Notes: a model not told the origin generated them from the letters alone. DNA of 46,862 nucleotides from Bacteroidales bacterium UBA5536 (GCA_002426795.1 DINQ01000012.1:1-46862); one strand, 5' to 3'; shown: positions 33,356-43,070, counted from the first letter of the stretch. Numbers and translations are program-made.

Positions 33356-33654
33356 TTTGCTATTTTATGACTTAGACTTCCGATGCTTGTAAGTTACAGA
33401 TTATTCGGTTGTTATTTCACTGAGGTAGATCAAAGTAAGACGAAACAAGACTGATTTTTGCCTTTGGGAAATATCAATCATGATTTGTAATATTTGCATG
33501 GGGAGAAGTTTGAAATTGAACTGATAAAAAGTCAAAATTCGATCAAAAATCCCAATACCATCGCCGTATTCATGAAACATCCTCAACTTGTTGCTTCCCA
33601 CATGGATGTCTAGTTTTAACCTAAAAATAATTGTCCAATCCTTTACTTTTATTG
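33356..33654. other. Gene-free stretch before the lamin-tail gene
   Basis: Part of the 429-bp gap between folE and the next gene. A 66-codon minus-strand frame (33401-33601) has no recognisable features and I do not call it. No RNA gene or repeat was recognised. Confidence 0.4.
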
Positions 33655-33662
33655 TAACTTTG
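33655..33662 (+). promoter_or_regulatory. -7 promoter element for the lamin-tail gene
   Basis: TAACTTTG, exact TAnnTTTG, 45 bases before the ATG at 33708. ATTG at 33630-33633 with a 21-base spacer is a weak -33 candidate. Confidence 0.55.
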
Positions 33663-33707
33663 CACTAAAATTGTATTCTATAGAATCCGTAAAAATAATT
33701 TAAGCTT

Positions 33708-34796
33708 ATGAAAAATCTTTTACTCTCAATTTCACTTGTCGCCATGGGTCTGATGACATTTGCACAGGCTCCGACCGATTTATTTTTCTCCGAATATGTT
33801 GAAGGAAGCGGAAACAACAAAGGAGTTGAAATTTACAATCCAACAAATCAAGCCATCGACCTGAGCAGCTATTACGTTGTGCGTTTTAGCAATGGCAGCA
33901 GCGTGTTTACTGAAGGTGGTGTAACCCAGTTAACCGGAACCCTTGAACCTTATAAGACCCATGTACTCGTAAACGGTCAAACCACCAGTACTGCTTCATC
34001 ACCGGCTTGCAGCCCCGAAATGCAGGCTTTGGCCGATCAGCTCGATCATGATTATCCGGCTCCCATGTACATGAACGGAAACGATGCCATTGCCCTGATC
34101 AAGACACCCAATGGTGAAGCTCCAAATGCTGACCTGTCGAACGTGACTTCTGTTGACCTTATTGGTCAAATTGGAATGGGTAACCTCATTTCAGCTGAAA
34201 CCGGCTGGTCATATGTACAGGATTCAACACTCACCTACAACGACTCGAACGGAAACCCTGTTACTGGTAAAGTGATCAACTACATCGTACAAAAAAATGC
34301 TACCGATGGAACCACTTACGGTCCTTTCTGGATGTCATGGACTTCGGATCACTCACTCATCAGAAAACCAAATGTGGTCAGGGGCGTTGTAATTAACCCT
34401 AACCCCTTTGTAGTGAATATGGAATGGGACACTGTTCCGGCCAAACTCGATCCTGAAACAGGATTCTATTCATACAAAGATATCTGGGACAACCTCGGAA
34501 CCCACGCCTGCGTGGCCGACCCAAACTATACCTCAGTCAACGAAAACAGCGCTTCGGGCAGTTTGGATATCTATCCAAACCCAATTGTGAACCAGAAATT
34601 TACCTTGCGTGCCGACAAACAGATGAAATCTGTTCAGATTTTCAGTATCACAGGAAAAGTGGTTTTCTCAGCTGATTTCGAAGTGGCTTCTAAAACTGAA
34701 AACGTTCAATTTGGTGACTTAAAAACAGGTCTTTACCTCGTTAAAGTTAAGTTTACCAATAATAGCGCAATCACACAGAAGATTATTATTGAATAG
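33708..34796 (+). CDS. Lamin-tail-domain protein with T9SS sorting domain
   Basis: A 362-residue exported protein. A signal peptide (1-20, ending 'MTFAQA') is followed by a lamin-tail domain starting 'DLFFSEYVEGSGNNKGVEIYNPT' at about residue 23, in a form common in extracellular nucleases and other surface proteins of marine and gut bacteria. 'SLDIYPNP' near 285 begins a T9SS type A sorting domain that ends 'ITQKIIIE'. No catalytic residues are visible, so it may bind rather than cut a ligand. A promoter precedes it and a strong terminator follows it, so it is transcribed separately from, but adjacent to, the TonB-dependent receptor and PLD-type gene. Confidence 0.88.
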   Translation: MKNLLLSISLVAMGLMTFAQAPTDLFFSEYVEGSGNNKGVEIYNPTNQAIDLSSYYVVRFSNGSSVFTEGGVTQLTGTLEPYKTHVLVNGQTTSTASSPACSPEMQALADQLDHDYPAPMYMNGNDAIALIKTPNGEAPNADLSNVTSVDLIGQIGMGNLISAETGWSYVQDSTLTYNDSNGNPVTGKVINYIVQKNATDGTTYGPFWMSWTSDHSLIRKPNVVRGVVINPNPFVVNMEWDTVPAKLDPETGFYSYKDIWDNLGTHACVADPNYTSVNENSASGSLDIYPNPIVNQKFTLRADKQMKSVQIFSITGKVVFSADFEVASKTENVQFGDLKTGLYLVKVKFTNNSAITQKIIIE

Positions 34797-34824
34797 TTTT
34801 TTCAAAAAGTATTGAACCCATTAT

Positions 34825-34873
34825 AAAAGGCAGCCTGATCATCACTTTGATTACAGGCTTGCCTTTTGTTTTT
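34825..34873 (+). terminator. Terminator after the lamin-tail gene
   Basis: AAAAGGCA-GCCTG (34825-34837) pairs with CAGGCTTGCCTTTT (34854-34867), with one bulged base, followed by GTTTTTG. Confidence 0.8.
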
Positions 34874-34997
34874 GATGAATCAGGAGAAAAAACACCATGA
34901 AATGTCCATCAAGATATTCTTATCATACAGAACAGGAAAACTGATGGATCCCCATATGCTTTTGGGGAGTGATAATTGACATTAAAATCATTTGCAA

Positions 34998-37784
34998 ATG
35001 AAATACAAGCTACTCACAATCGTTCTTTTCATTTTCGGAACCTTGGTCGTTCAGGCACAAAAGCAGCAGGTCAGCGGAGTTGTAAAGGATCAGTTCCTGG
35101 GAGAAACCATCATCGGGGCCAATGTGCTTATCAAAGGCACACTTCAGGGAGCACCAACAGATATCGACGGAAAATTCAGCATGATGCTCGATCCCGGAAA
35201 ATACACACTTGAAGTGTCGTACGTTGGCTACAACACTGTCAGTCAGGATATTGTTGTTGGCTCCTCGCCTGTAAACCTTGTTTTTAATCTGGAGACCATT
35301 GTCCTTGATGAGGTTTCAGTGGTAAGCGACGTTGCTCGTTCGCGCGAAACGCCCGTGGCATTTACGACAATTTTGCCCGGAAAGATTGAAGAACGACTGG
35401 CCGGACAAGACATTCCCATGCTTCTCAATAAAACCCCCGGTGTTTATGCTACACAGCAGGGTGGTAGCGACGGCGATGCCCGCATCACCATCAGGGGATT
35501 CAGTCAGCGAAACGTTGCCGTGATGCTTGATGGTATTCCGGTTAATGACATGGAAAATGGCTGGGTTTACTGGTCAAACTGGTTTGGTTTGGATGCCGTT
35601 ACCAGAAGCATTCAGGTGCAGCGTGGATTGGGAGCGTCTAAACTGGCTTTGCCATCAGTAGGCGGCACCATGAACATCATCACCAAAGGCATCGAAAGCA
35701 AGCGCTCGATGAGCCTGGAACAAAATATCGACCAGCAGGGAAAAAGTACGACCAGCTTTGGCTTTACTTCAGGTAAGCTGAAAAATGGTTGGGGTGTAAC
35801 TTTGGCCGGGGCCTACAAGCAAGGCAATGGCTGGGTAGAAAACACCAATGTAGATGCCTGGTTCTTTTATGCCAAGATCGACAAGCGCTGGGGAAACCAC
35901 ATCACTAGCCTTACGGGTTTTGGCGCTCCGCAAACGCACAAGCAGCGAAGTTATAAAAGATCCATCGCAGATTACGATACCACCTATGCCAAAGAGCAGG
36001 GTGTGTCGTCAGCTGATTTCCCGACTATCAACAACATGGGCATTGATTACAACCAGCATTGGGGATTTCTCAGGAGAGATGCTGAGCAATGGAATGCAGA
36101 TTTTTCGGCCCGTATCATCAATCCCGATGCCAAACGTGAGGTGCAGAATGAAATGGTGAATACCTATTTCAAACCGCAGTTTAGCTTGCGCGATGTCTGG
36201 ACTGTAAATGACAGGATGTTGATTACCAACACCATGTATTTGTCGATTGGTACTGGTGGTGGAATGCAGCCCCGCAACAGTTTGAAAAACACCAATCTGA
36301 TTACTGCTGACATGGTCGAAAGTAACCCCGAACGCTTCAGACCCGACGAAATTGGCCAGATCAACTGGCAAAGTATATATGACCAAAACTCCAAACCTAC
36401 CAACTCAGGCTTTGGACTGGTTTATCCTATCAACCCCACCTACAGCGATAAGCTGTATTATTCCAACAACTATCTGGTGCAGAACAACAATAACCACCAT
36501 TGGTATGGATTGCTTTCATCATTTAGTTACCAGCTGAATGAGGAGCTTAACCTGTCGGGTGGTGTCGACTTGCGCTCATACAAGGCAGAACATTACAGTG
36601 AAATTGTCGATTTGATGGGTGGCGATTACGCCATAGACCGTTTTGATGACCGCAACGATTACGAAGCCAACCCACAGCTGGCCGTTAAAAAAGTGGGGGA
36701 CAAAGTATATTATTATGACGATGGTTTGGTGAGATGGGCAGGTGTTTTCACGCAACTGGAATACAAAGTTGGTAAAATCAGCACTTTCGTCAACCTCACT
36801 ACTTCGGCCAGCGGCTACAAGAAAAAAGACTATTTCGGCAATCTGGAGTCAGACTGGAAATACAAACAGGGCTTTACCTTTAAAACAGGTGCCAACTACA
36901 ACCTCGACGAACACAGCAATGTGTTCATCAATTTGGGGTATTTGTCAAAAACGCGCGACTTCAAATACTATTTCAAAGGATTTACGGCCAATTTCCTGCC
37001 CGATTCAATCACCAAAAACGAGAAGGTAAAAGCACTCGAACTTGGCTATACCTATTCGAGCAGTCTGTTTACAGCCAATCTGAATGCCTATTTTACCCAA
37101 TGGCAAAACAAGCCTACCAATCAGGTGCGCAGCAAATATGAAGATCCTGTTTCGGGGAACGAGGGTTATACCTATGGCGATATTCCTGGCATGGATGCGT
37201 TGCACACCGGTGTTGAGCTTGATTTCATCTATAAAATCAGACGCAATCTGGAGTTCCAGGGGCTGGTTAGTTTAGGCAACTGGGTGTGGGACAAAAAGAT
37301 CAATAACCTGCAGATGTACTTTACCGATAATAATTTGCCAGCCAACGTCATCAGCTTCGATGCCACCGGTATCCATGTGGGCGATGCCGCGCAAACCCAA
37401 TTGGGAGCGAGTCTTCGCTATGAGCCTATCAGAGGATTGTATGTGGAGGGTGGGGCCACTTTTTTCGATCGGTATTATGCAGACTTCAATCCGGAGGAAT
37501 CGACGGATGAGTTTGGCAACCCTGTCGATTCATGGAAAATTCCTTCCTATACCTTGTTGGATCTACATGCCGGTTACCGCTTCAAAATATCTGGTCTCGA
37601 TAAATTTGGCTTTACCTTCAGGGTAAATGTGTTGAATTTACTGAATACAACTTACATTTCCGATGCCAGAAACAACGATACGTATATTCAGCGACCTTTC
37701 AACACTTTCGATGCACGTTCGGCCAGTGTATTTATGGGTACGCCACGACAAATAAATGCTTCTTTAAAAATCACGATTAACTAA
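34998..37784 (+). CDS. TonB-dependent outer-membrane receptor
   Basis: A 928-residue receptor that would import a bound ligand across the outer membrane using TonB energy. Signal peptide (1-20, 'FGTLVVQAQ'), a carboxypeptidase-regulatory-like domain (~22-108, 'VSGVVKDQFLGETIIGANVLIKG'), a plug domain (~115-235, 'LLNKTPGVYATQQGG', 'ARITIRGFSQRNVAVMLDGIP') and a ~690-residue beta-barrel follow in the usual order. No SusD-like lipoprotein is nearby, so it is not a standard SusCD glycan pair. The ATG at 34998 is chosen over a TTG at 34992. The PLD-type gene begins 6 bp after its stop, so they should be co-transcribed. The ligand is unknown. Confidence 0.93.
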   Translation: MKYKLLTIVLFIFGTLVVQAQKQQVSGVVKDQFLGETIIGANVLIKGTLQGAPTDIDGKFSMMLDPGKYTLEVSYVGYNTVSQDIVVGSSPVNLVFNLETIVLDEVSVVSDVARSRETPVAFTTILPGKIEERLAGQDIPMLLNKTPGVYATQQGGSDGDARITIRGFSQRNVAVMLDGIPVNDMENGWVYWSNWFGLDAVTRSIQVQRGLGASKLALPSVGGTMNIITKGIESKRSMSLEQNIDQQGKSTTSFGFTSGKLKNGWGVTLAGAYKQGNGWVENTNVDAWFFYAKIDKRWGNHITSLTGFGAPQTHKQRSYKRSIADYDTTYAKEQGVSSADFPTINNMGIDYNQHWGFLRRDAEQWNADFSARIINPDAKREVQNEMVNTYFKPQFSLRDVWTVNDRMLITNTMYLSIGTGGGMQPRNSLKNTNLITADMVESNPERFRPDEIGQINWQSIYDQNSKPTNSGFGLVYPINPTYSDKLYYSNNYLVQNNNNHHWYGLLSSFSYQLNEELNLSGGVDLRSYKAEHYSEIVDLMGGDYAIDRFDDRNDYEANPQLAVKKVGDKVYYYDDGLVRWAGVFTQLEYKVGKISTFVNLTTSASGYKKKDYFGNLESDWKYKQGFTFKTGANYNLDEHSNVFINLGYLSKTRDFKYYFKGFTANFLPDSITKNEKVKALELGYTYSSSLFTANLNAYFTQWQNKPTNQVRSKYEDPVSGNEGYTYGDIPGMDALHTGVELDFIYKIRRNLEFQGLVSLGNWVWDKKINNLQMYFTDNNLPANVISFDATGIHVGDAAQTQLGASLRYEPIRGLYVEGGATFFDRYYADFNPEESTDEFGNPVDSWKIPSYTLLDLHAGYRFKISGLDKFGFTFRVNVLNLLNTTYISDARNNDTYIQRPFNTFDARSASVFMGTPRQINASLKITIN

Positions 37785-37790
37785 AATACT

Positions 37791-40319
37791 ATGAAAAAAG
37801 TCTTTTTTGCTGTGTTGGCCTTGTTGGTCACAGCAACATTCACAAACGCACAAAACACCATTCTCGAAGCCCGTCAAATGCCTGTTGGCTCAGTTGTTAC
37901 GGTAAAAGGTATCGCTACCAATGGTTCCGAAATGGGGATTATCCGCTATTTTGAAGACGGAACAGCTGGTATTGCAGCTTATGGCTCACTGACAAATCCG
38001 GTAAACCGTGGCGATTCAATTACTGTGACCGGTACTTTGAAGATTTACAACCAGTTGCTCGAACTCGACCCGCTTACCAGCGTTGTTGTTAACTCAACCG
38101 GAAACCCACTTCCCGAACCGCTGTTGCTTACGCCCAATCAGATCGAAGAAGCGTATGAAGGCCGTCTGATTCAAATCAATGATGTACTGTTCTACGATGC
38201 CGGTCAAACCTTTACCGGAAACAAGAAATACACCTTTTCATCCAATGGTGAAATAGGCTATGTGTACATCAAAAACGGACAAGATTTTGTTGGTACTACA
38301 GTACCCAGTGGACCTGTGCACCTTACAGCTCTCTGTTCGCAATTCGATTATAACGATCCGAATGCCGGCTACCAGCTGCTGCCACGCGACCTGAACGATA
38401 TCTATATCCCCAGTTCGATCTATCTGACAGGTTCGCTCGATAATCCTGACTTTACACAAACCACACTCGATTTCAGCTGGGAAACCAATATCGCCGGGAC
38501 AACCGAAATGTTTTACGGCGAAACAGAAGCCGGTGTTTACGACAACCATGTCTCGTTCCCAGGTTCTTCTACAACTCACAGCGTGGAGCTAACCGGGCTC
38601 AATCCGGGCGAAATCGTTTGGGTGAAAGCCTTTTCAGTGAACGGCAGCGACACCGCTTTCTCATCAGAAATTCCTTTCGCAACCATTTCCAATTCAACAG
38701 GAGATATCAAGGTTTACTTTAATACTCAGGTCAATCATGACTATTCAAACGGTGTGGATGCCATTTATCTGCACGATTTGATTGATGATACCCTCATCAA
38801 TTACATCAACCGTGCGAAATACACCATCGATTTCACGATGTACAACTTCAACAACAACGGCATCAGCAATGTGAGCAATGCTTTGAAGGCTGCTGCCAAC
38901 AGGGGTGTGCGTGTGCGTGTGATCGGATGTGGAACAACGGCTAACCTGGGTATTGATGAGCTGGCAGGTTCAGCAGTTCATGTGCTGATCGGACCTAACA
39001 GTTCACAACGTCCTGGCATCATGCACAACAAATTCATCGTTTTTGATGCCGAATCAGCCGATGCCAATGACCCGATCGTTTGGACCGGATCGACCAACCT
39101 CACCGATGATCAGGTAAACCTCGATGCCAACAACGTCATCATTGTGCAGGATCAAAGTCTGGCCCGTACCTATCAGATTGAGTTTGAGGAAATGTGGGGG
39201 TCTCATGGCGATACCCCCAATGCAGCAAATGCAAAATTTGGTGCGCAAAAGAAAAACAATACCCCACATGCGTTCCGTATCAATGGCAAGTACGTAGAAT
39301 CGTATTTTAGTCCCACTGATGGCGTTAATGCAAGGATTGTCGAAACCATCAACTCAGCTGATCACGACCTGAGCATTGCCACCATGTTGATCACCCGCAT
39401 CGAAATGGGCAATGCCATTGCGGAACGCGCCGGAGCAGGTATTGCGGCCAATGTAATCACCAACAGTGAAGGCGGAAACAACACAACAGTGAATTCCACC
39501 CTGACCGAAGCGCTTTCAACACACTTCACTTTCGACAATGTATCGAGCGGAATCCTTCACCACAAATACATGATTGTCGATCAGGGAGCACCTGCTGCAG
39601 ACCCGATTTTGTGGACAGGTTCGCACAACTGGAGTGCGGCTGCCGACAACGAAAACGACGAGAATACACTCGTGATTCACGATGCTACCATTGCCAATAT
39701 TTATTACCAGGAATTTGTAAAACGCTTTGTGGATAATCAGGGTGTTTTGTTCGACCTGAATACTCCTCCTGTGGCTGTTGCTGACAACGCCATTGGCGTG
39801 ATCGACGAACTGCTGACAGTGGCTGTTTTGGATAATGATGAAATTCAGGCACCCGTTACCCTCAGCATCGAAAGCAGTGCTACACATGGCACAGCCTATA
39901 TCCCGTTTGCCAATCCCAATGTCATCAGCTACCAGCCTGAGACCGGATTTTATGGTGAAGATTCAGTCGTTTATAAAATTGCTTATCAGGCTGATGCAAC
40001 ACTTTACAGTACTGCCAAGGCCTACTTCACCATTGTGAACAACAGTGGTGTGAATGAACTGTCTGCAATTGGTACACTCAAAGTACTACCCAATCCGGCA
40101 ACATCTACTGTTCACATTCCGCTATCGCTGACAAACAATGGACAGGCCACGCTGACCATTACTGATATGCAGGGTAAAATGGTATACATGGCCGGACTTT
40201 CAGGCAACGAAAAAGACCTGTACCTCAATCTGGATGGACTCGGTATTCAGTCAGGCATTTACCTGGTTGTACTGAAAGATCAGCAGGGAATTTCGGCCAA
40301 CAGACTGGTTGTTTACTAA
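37791..40319 (+). CDS. Exported OB-fold / phospholipase-D-type hydrolase with T9SS sorting domain
   Basis: An 842-residue exported protein. After the signal peptide (1-20) comes an OB-fold-like region (~22-205, 'GSVVTVKGIATNGSEMG', 'GDSITVTGTLKIYNQLLEL') like those in secreted nucleases. A fibronectin-like segment (~205-300) precedes two PLD catalytic motifs, HxK(x)4D: His412-Lys414-Asp419 and His590-Lys592-Asp597, each followed by a 'WTGSxNx' strand. Then come an Ig/cadherin-like domain (~660-745) and a sorting domain (~755-842, 'VLPNPATSTV'). PLD-superfamily enzymes cleave phosphodiesters in DNA or phospholipids; with the OB-fold a nuclease is more likely, but this is inference. It is directly downstream of, and probably in one operon with, the TonB-dependent receptor. 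Confidence 0.9.
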   Translation: MKKVFFAVLALLVTATFTNAQNTILEARQMPVGSVVTVKGIATNGSEMGIIRYFEDGTAGIAAYGSLTNPVNRGDSITVTGTLKIYNQLLELDPLTSVVVNSTGNPLPEPLLLTPNQIEEAYEGRLIQINDVLFYDAGQTFTGNKKYTFSSNGEIGYVYIKNGQDFVGTTVPSGPVHLTALCSQFDYNDPNAGYQLLPRDLNDIYIPSSIYLTGSLDNPDFTQTTLDFSWETNIAGTTEMFYGETEAGVYDNHVSFPGSSTTHSVELTGLNPGEIVWVKAFSVNGSDTAFSSEIPFATISNSTGDIKVYFNTQVNHDYSNGVDAIYLHDLIDDTLINYINRAKYTIDFTMYNFNNNGISNVSNALKAAANRGVRVRVIGCGTTANLGIDELAGSAVHVLIGPNSSQRPGIMHNKFIVFDAESADANDPIVWTGSTNLTDDQVNLDANNVIIVQDQSLARTYQIEFEEMWGSHGDTPNAANAKFGAQKKNNTPHAFRINGKYVESYFSPTDGVNARIVETINSADHDLSIATMLITRIEMGNAIAERAGAGIAANVITNSEGGNNTTVNSTLTEALSTHFTFDNVSSGILHHKYMIVDQGAPAADPILWTGSHNWSAAADNENDENTLVIHDATIANIYYQEFVKRFVDNQGVLFDLNTPPVAVADNAIGVIDELLTVAVLDNDEIQAPVTLSIESSATHGTAYIPFANPNVISYQPETGFYGEDSVVYKIAYQADATLYSTAKAYFTIVNNSGVNELSAIGTLKVLPNPATSTVHIPLSLTNNGQATLTITDMQGKMVYMAGLSGNEKDLYLNLDGLGIQSGIYLVVLKDQQGISANRLVVY

Positions 40320-40488
40320 GCTGAAAGCTAACTTACAAGTCGTCATCCTGAGGTTCTTGATGAACAGAAGATGTCGTTGATTGCATACTTAAAGGTGCGG
40401 ATTTTGTCTTTTTCATCACAGATAAAGACATTTTTCGCACCTTTGTCGAAGAAAATAGTTTCATAACAAATTATACCGGGTTTGCCTT

Positions 40489-41238
40489 ATGTCTGACAGC
40501 CTCGTGATCATCCCTACCTACAACGAGAAAGAGAATATCGAACGCATCATTCGAACTGTTTTCGATCTTGAAAAAGCCTTTCATGTGCTCATTATCGAAG
40601 ACAGCAGTCCCGATGGCACAGGCGATATTGTCAAAACACTGATGAAGGAGTTTCCGGAGCAGCTTTTTATTGAAGAGCGCAAAGGAAAGCTAGGCCTTGG
40701 AACGGCCTATATACATGGCTTCAGGTGGGCATTGAAACGCGATTACCAGTATATTTTTGAGATGGATGCCGATTTTTCGCACAATCCGGCCGATCTGGTT
40801 CGTCTGTATCATGCCTGTGCCGACGAAGGCGCTGATGTAGCCGTCGGTTCAAGATATATCACCGGGGTAAACGTTGTCAACTGGCCAATGGGTCGCGTGT
40901 TGATGTCGTATTACGCCTCATCGTACGTGCGTTTTGTCACGCGACTCAAGGTGCGCGATACCACTGCCGGCTTTGTCTGCTACCGACGCAAAGTGCTTGA
41001 AACAATCCATTTAGGCAGGATTAAGTTTGTGGGATATGCTTTCCAGATTGAAATGAAATACACGGCCTGGCGATTGGGATTCACCATCAAAGAGGTGCCG
41101 ATCATCTTCACCGACCGCACCGAAGGAACTTCCAAAATGAACACCCGAATTTTTAAAGAAGCGATATTGGGTGTGATCAGCCTGCGCCTGCGTGGCATCA
41201 CCGGCAAAATCAAGCCTGCCAAAACAGCCCTTACTTAA
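40489..41238 (+). CDS. Polyprenol monophosphomannose synthase (GT2 family)
   Basis: A 249-residue glycosyltransferase that moves mannose (or a similar sugar) from a nucleotide sugar to a polyprenyl phosphate, making a lipid-linked donor for later membrane-side transfers. The N-terminus 'LVIIPTYNEKENIERII' is the GT2 start. 'DADFSHNP' (~92) is the metal/nucleotide motif, and 'GSRYITG' and 'FTDRTEGTSKMN' are typical of dolichol-phosphate mannose synthase homologues. It lacks C-terminal membrane segments, as in the short bacterial type. The stop is 8 bp before the dihydroorotase start, suggesting one operon. Confidence 0.9.
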   Translation: MSDSLVIIPTYNEKENIERIIRTVFDLEKAFHVLIIEDSSPDGTGDIVKTLMKEFPEQLFIEERKGKLGLGTAYIHGFRWALKRDYQYIFEMDADFSHNPADLVRLYHACADEGADVAVGSRYITGVNVVNWPMGRVLMSYYASSYVRFVTRLKVRDTTAGFVCYRRKVLETIHLGRIKFVGYAFQIEMKYTAWRLGFTIKEVPIIFTDRTEGTSKMNTRIFKEAILGVISLRLRGITGKIKPAKTALT

Positions 41239-41246
41239 ATACTTGG

Positions 41247-42602
41247 ATGATGAGTAACCGCTTTCTGATTCGCAATGCAAATATCGTCAACGAAGGAAAG
41301 ACCTTCGCCGGAAGTGTTGCTGTCTCAAATGGCCGCATCGAAAAGATCATCACAGAAGGTCAACCAGTAGATGCGGTTTTTGAACACTACCAGCTCATCG
41401 ATGCGAAAGGGAAATATTTGTTGCCTGGCGTAATCGATGACCAGGTGCATTTTCGCGAACCCGGGCTCACCTATAAAGCTGAAATAGAAACAGAAAGCAA
41501 AGCCGCCGTGGCAGGGGGTATCACCAGTTTTATGGAGATGCCCAATACCATCCCCAATACACTTACCCAGGAATTGCTCGAAGAAAAATATGCGATCGGG
41601 CAGGAAAAATCCTGGACCAATTATTCCTTTTACATGGGAGCATCCAACAACAACTTAAAGGAGGTGGTGAAAACCGATCCTTCCAAAGTATGTGGTATCA
41701 AGGTTTTCATGGGGTCGAGTACGGGCAATATGCTGGTTGATGACCAAAAGACACTGGAGGGTATTTTTGCTGAGGCGCCATGTCTGGTAGCTGTGCATTG
41801 TGAGCATGAGCCCACTGTGCAACACAACCACCAGACTTTTCTGAAGCAATATCCCAATGGCGCGCCCACACGTGTGCATCCTGAAATCAGGAATGCCGAA
41901 GCATGCTTCAAATCCTCCTCACAGGCTGTTGAACTGGCTGCCAAATACAACACGCGCCTGCATGTGTTGCACCTCTCTACGGCCCGCGAAATGCAGCTTT
42001 TTCGCAATGATATTCCTTTGGCTCAGAAACGCATCACTGCGGAAGTTTGTCTGCACCACCTGTGGTTCAACAACACGGCTTACGACGCCAAAGGCAACTT
42101 TATCAAATGGAACCCGGCAATCAAATCCGAGTCTGACAGACTGGCCTTATGGGAGGCATTGCGCAGTGGACGCATTGATGTGTTGGCAACTGACCATGCC
42201 CCCCACACTTTTGAAGAGAAGTCTCGACCATATTTCATGGCGCCTTCTGGTGGCCCGATGGTGCAGCACCTGCTTACGGGGATGTTGCAACTGGCTGCCC
42301 AAAACGATTTTAGTCTGGAAGATGTGGTGCAGAAACTGGCGCATCATCCGGCCATTGCCTTTCAGGTGCAGGACAGGGGATTCATCCGCGAAGGCTATTT
42401 TGCCGATCTGGTTTTGGTGGAAGCTGTTGCTCCCTATCTCGTCCGTAACCAGGATGTTTATTACAAATGCGGCTGGACACCGCTTGATGGGGAGCATCTG
42501 CAGCACAAGGTGACCCATACTTTTATAAATGGCTCTTTGGTTTACGAACAAGGGGAGTTTCACCAGAGGGGTCAGGGAATGCGCCTGACATTCAATAGAT
42601 AA
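41247..42602 (+). CDS. pyrC: Dihydroorotase
   Basis: A 451-residue amidohydrolase that interconverts carbamoyl-aspartate and dihydroorotate in pyrimidine synthesis. The metal/substrate motif reads 'DDQVHFREPG' (Asp64 to Gly73), in which Gln66 stands where most class I enzymes have the first His of HxH. 'EMPNTIPNT', 'GSSTGNMLV', 'HLSTA' and 'ATDHAPH' (Asp316, His317) fit the family, and the length is normal. I recall the same D-D-Q-V-H form in other Bacteroidota enzymes, so this may be a lineage trait. ATGs at 41247 and 41250 are both possible. It lies between the mannose synthase (8 bp) and a lipoprotein gene (15 bp) on the same strand. Confidence 0.92.
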   Translation: MMSNRFLIRNANIVNEGKTFAGSVAVSNGRIEKIITEGQPVDAVFEHYQLIDAKGKYLLPGVIDDQVHFREPGLTYKAEIETESKAAVAGGITSFMEMPNTIPNTLTQELLEEKYAIGQEKSWTNYSFYMGASNNNLKEVVKTDPSKVCGIKVFMGSSTGNMLVDDQKTLEGIFAEAPCLVAVHCEHEPTVQHNHQTFLKQYPNGAPTRVHPEIRNAEACFKSSSQAVELAAKYNTRLHVLHLSTAREMQLFRNDIPLAQKRITAEVCLHHLWFNNTAYDAKGNFIKWNPAIKSESDRLALWEALRSGRIDVLATDHAPHTFEEKSRPYFMAPSGGPMVQHLLTGMLQLAAQNDFSLEDVVQKLAHHPAIAFQVQDRGFIREGYFADLVLVEAVAPYLVRNQDVYYKCGWTPLDGEHLQHKVTHTFINGSLVYEQGEFHQRGQGMRLTFNR

Positions 42603-42617
42603 AATTGTTTTTTACCC

Positions 42618-43067
42618 ATGAGGAATCCTGTTTTACTGATCATGATGTTGCTATTAATGGCTGCGTGTTCACATCCGACAAGCGACGAGCCTACAGAAGT
42701 AGAAACCGAAATTCTGGATATCTGGGATAACGGGAACCCGAAAATTGTGCGTTATTTCGACACCAATAATGGTGGCCGAATCTTGTTCAAAGAAACGCAA
42801 TACCATCCCAATGGCACCAAAAGTCTGGAAGGCCGCTACCTCAACAACAAACGCGACGGCATTTGGAAGTCGTGGCATGACGACGGCTCGTTGTGGAGCG
42901 AGGGCAGTTTTGTGGCTGGCCAACGCGAAGGCGTCGGGACGGTTTATTTCCCCAATGGTCAAAAACAAATTGAAGGCCACTACAAGCACGGCAAGCGTGT
43001 GGGTAAATGGAAATACTGGGACGAATCCGGCAATCTGCTTAATGAGGCAGAATTGCCATCAGAATAG
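42618..43067 (+). CDS. MORN/YwqK-like repeat lipoprotein
   Basis: A 149-residue lipoprotein with signal 'LLIMMLLLMAAC', lipidated Cys at residue 17. The rest contains several short repeats of the type 'YHPNGTKSLEGRYLNNKRDGIW', 'DDGSLWSEGSFVAGQREGVG' and 'PNGQKQIEGHYKHGKRVGKW', that is MORN-2 variants about 22-24 residues long. Databases often label such proteins 'YwqK family antitoxin', but no toxin gene is adjacent and I do not support that function. It follows pyrC by 15 bp. Its stop is 3 bp from the end of the convergent endonuclease-family gene, and I see no terminator between them. Confidence 0.85.
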   Translation: MRNPVLLIMMLLLMAACSHPTSDEPTEVETEILDIWDNGNPKIVRYFDTNNGGRILFKETQYHPNGTKSLEGRYLNNKRDGIWKSWHDDGSLWSEGSFVAGQREGVGTVYFPNGQKQIEGHYKHGKRVGKWKYWDESGNLLNEAELPSE

Positions 43068-43070
43068 ACT

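Noticed and set aside
33401..33601. 66-codon minus-strand frame in the gap after folE
   Set aside because: No recognisable motif, no promoter box and no conserved context that I can see.
34998..40319. SusC/SusD glycan-uptake pair
   Set aside because: The gene after the receptor has PLD motifs and a T9SS domain, not a SusD-like lipoprotein fold.
40339..40375. Possible dispersed repeat containing GTCATCCTGAGG
   Set aside because: It resembles short repeats common in Bacteroidota intergenic DNA, but no second copy was noticed in this window.
41857..42513. 218-codon frame inside pyrC on the same strand
   Set aside because: Out-of-frame shadow rich in Trp, Arg and Cys, without homology.
42618..43067. 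YwqK-type antitoxin of a toxin-antitoxin system
   Set aside because: There is no toxin partner; the name rests only on MORN-like repeats, and the protein is a lipoprotein.
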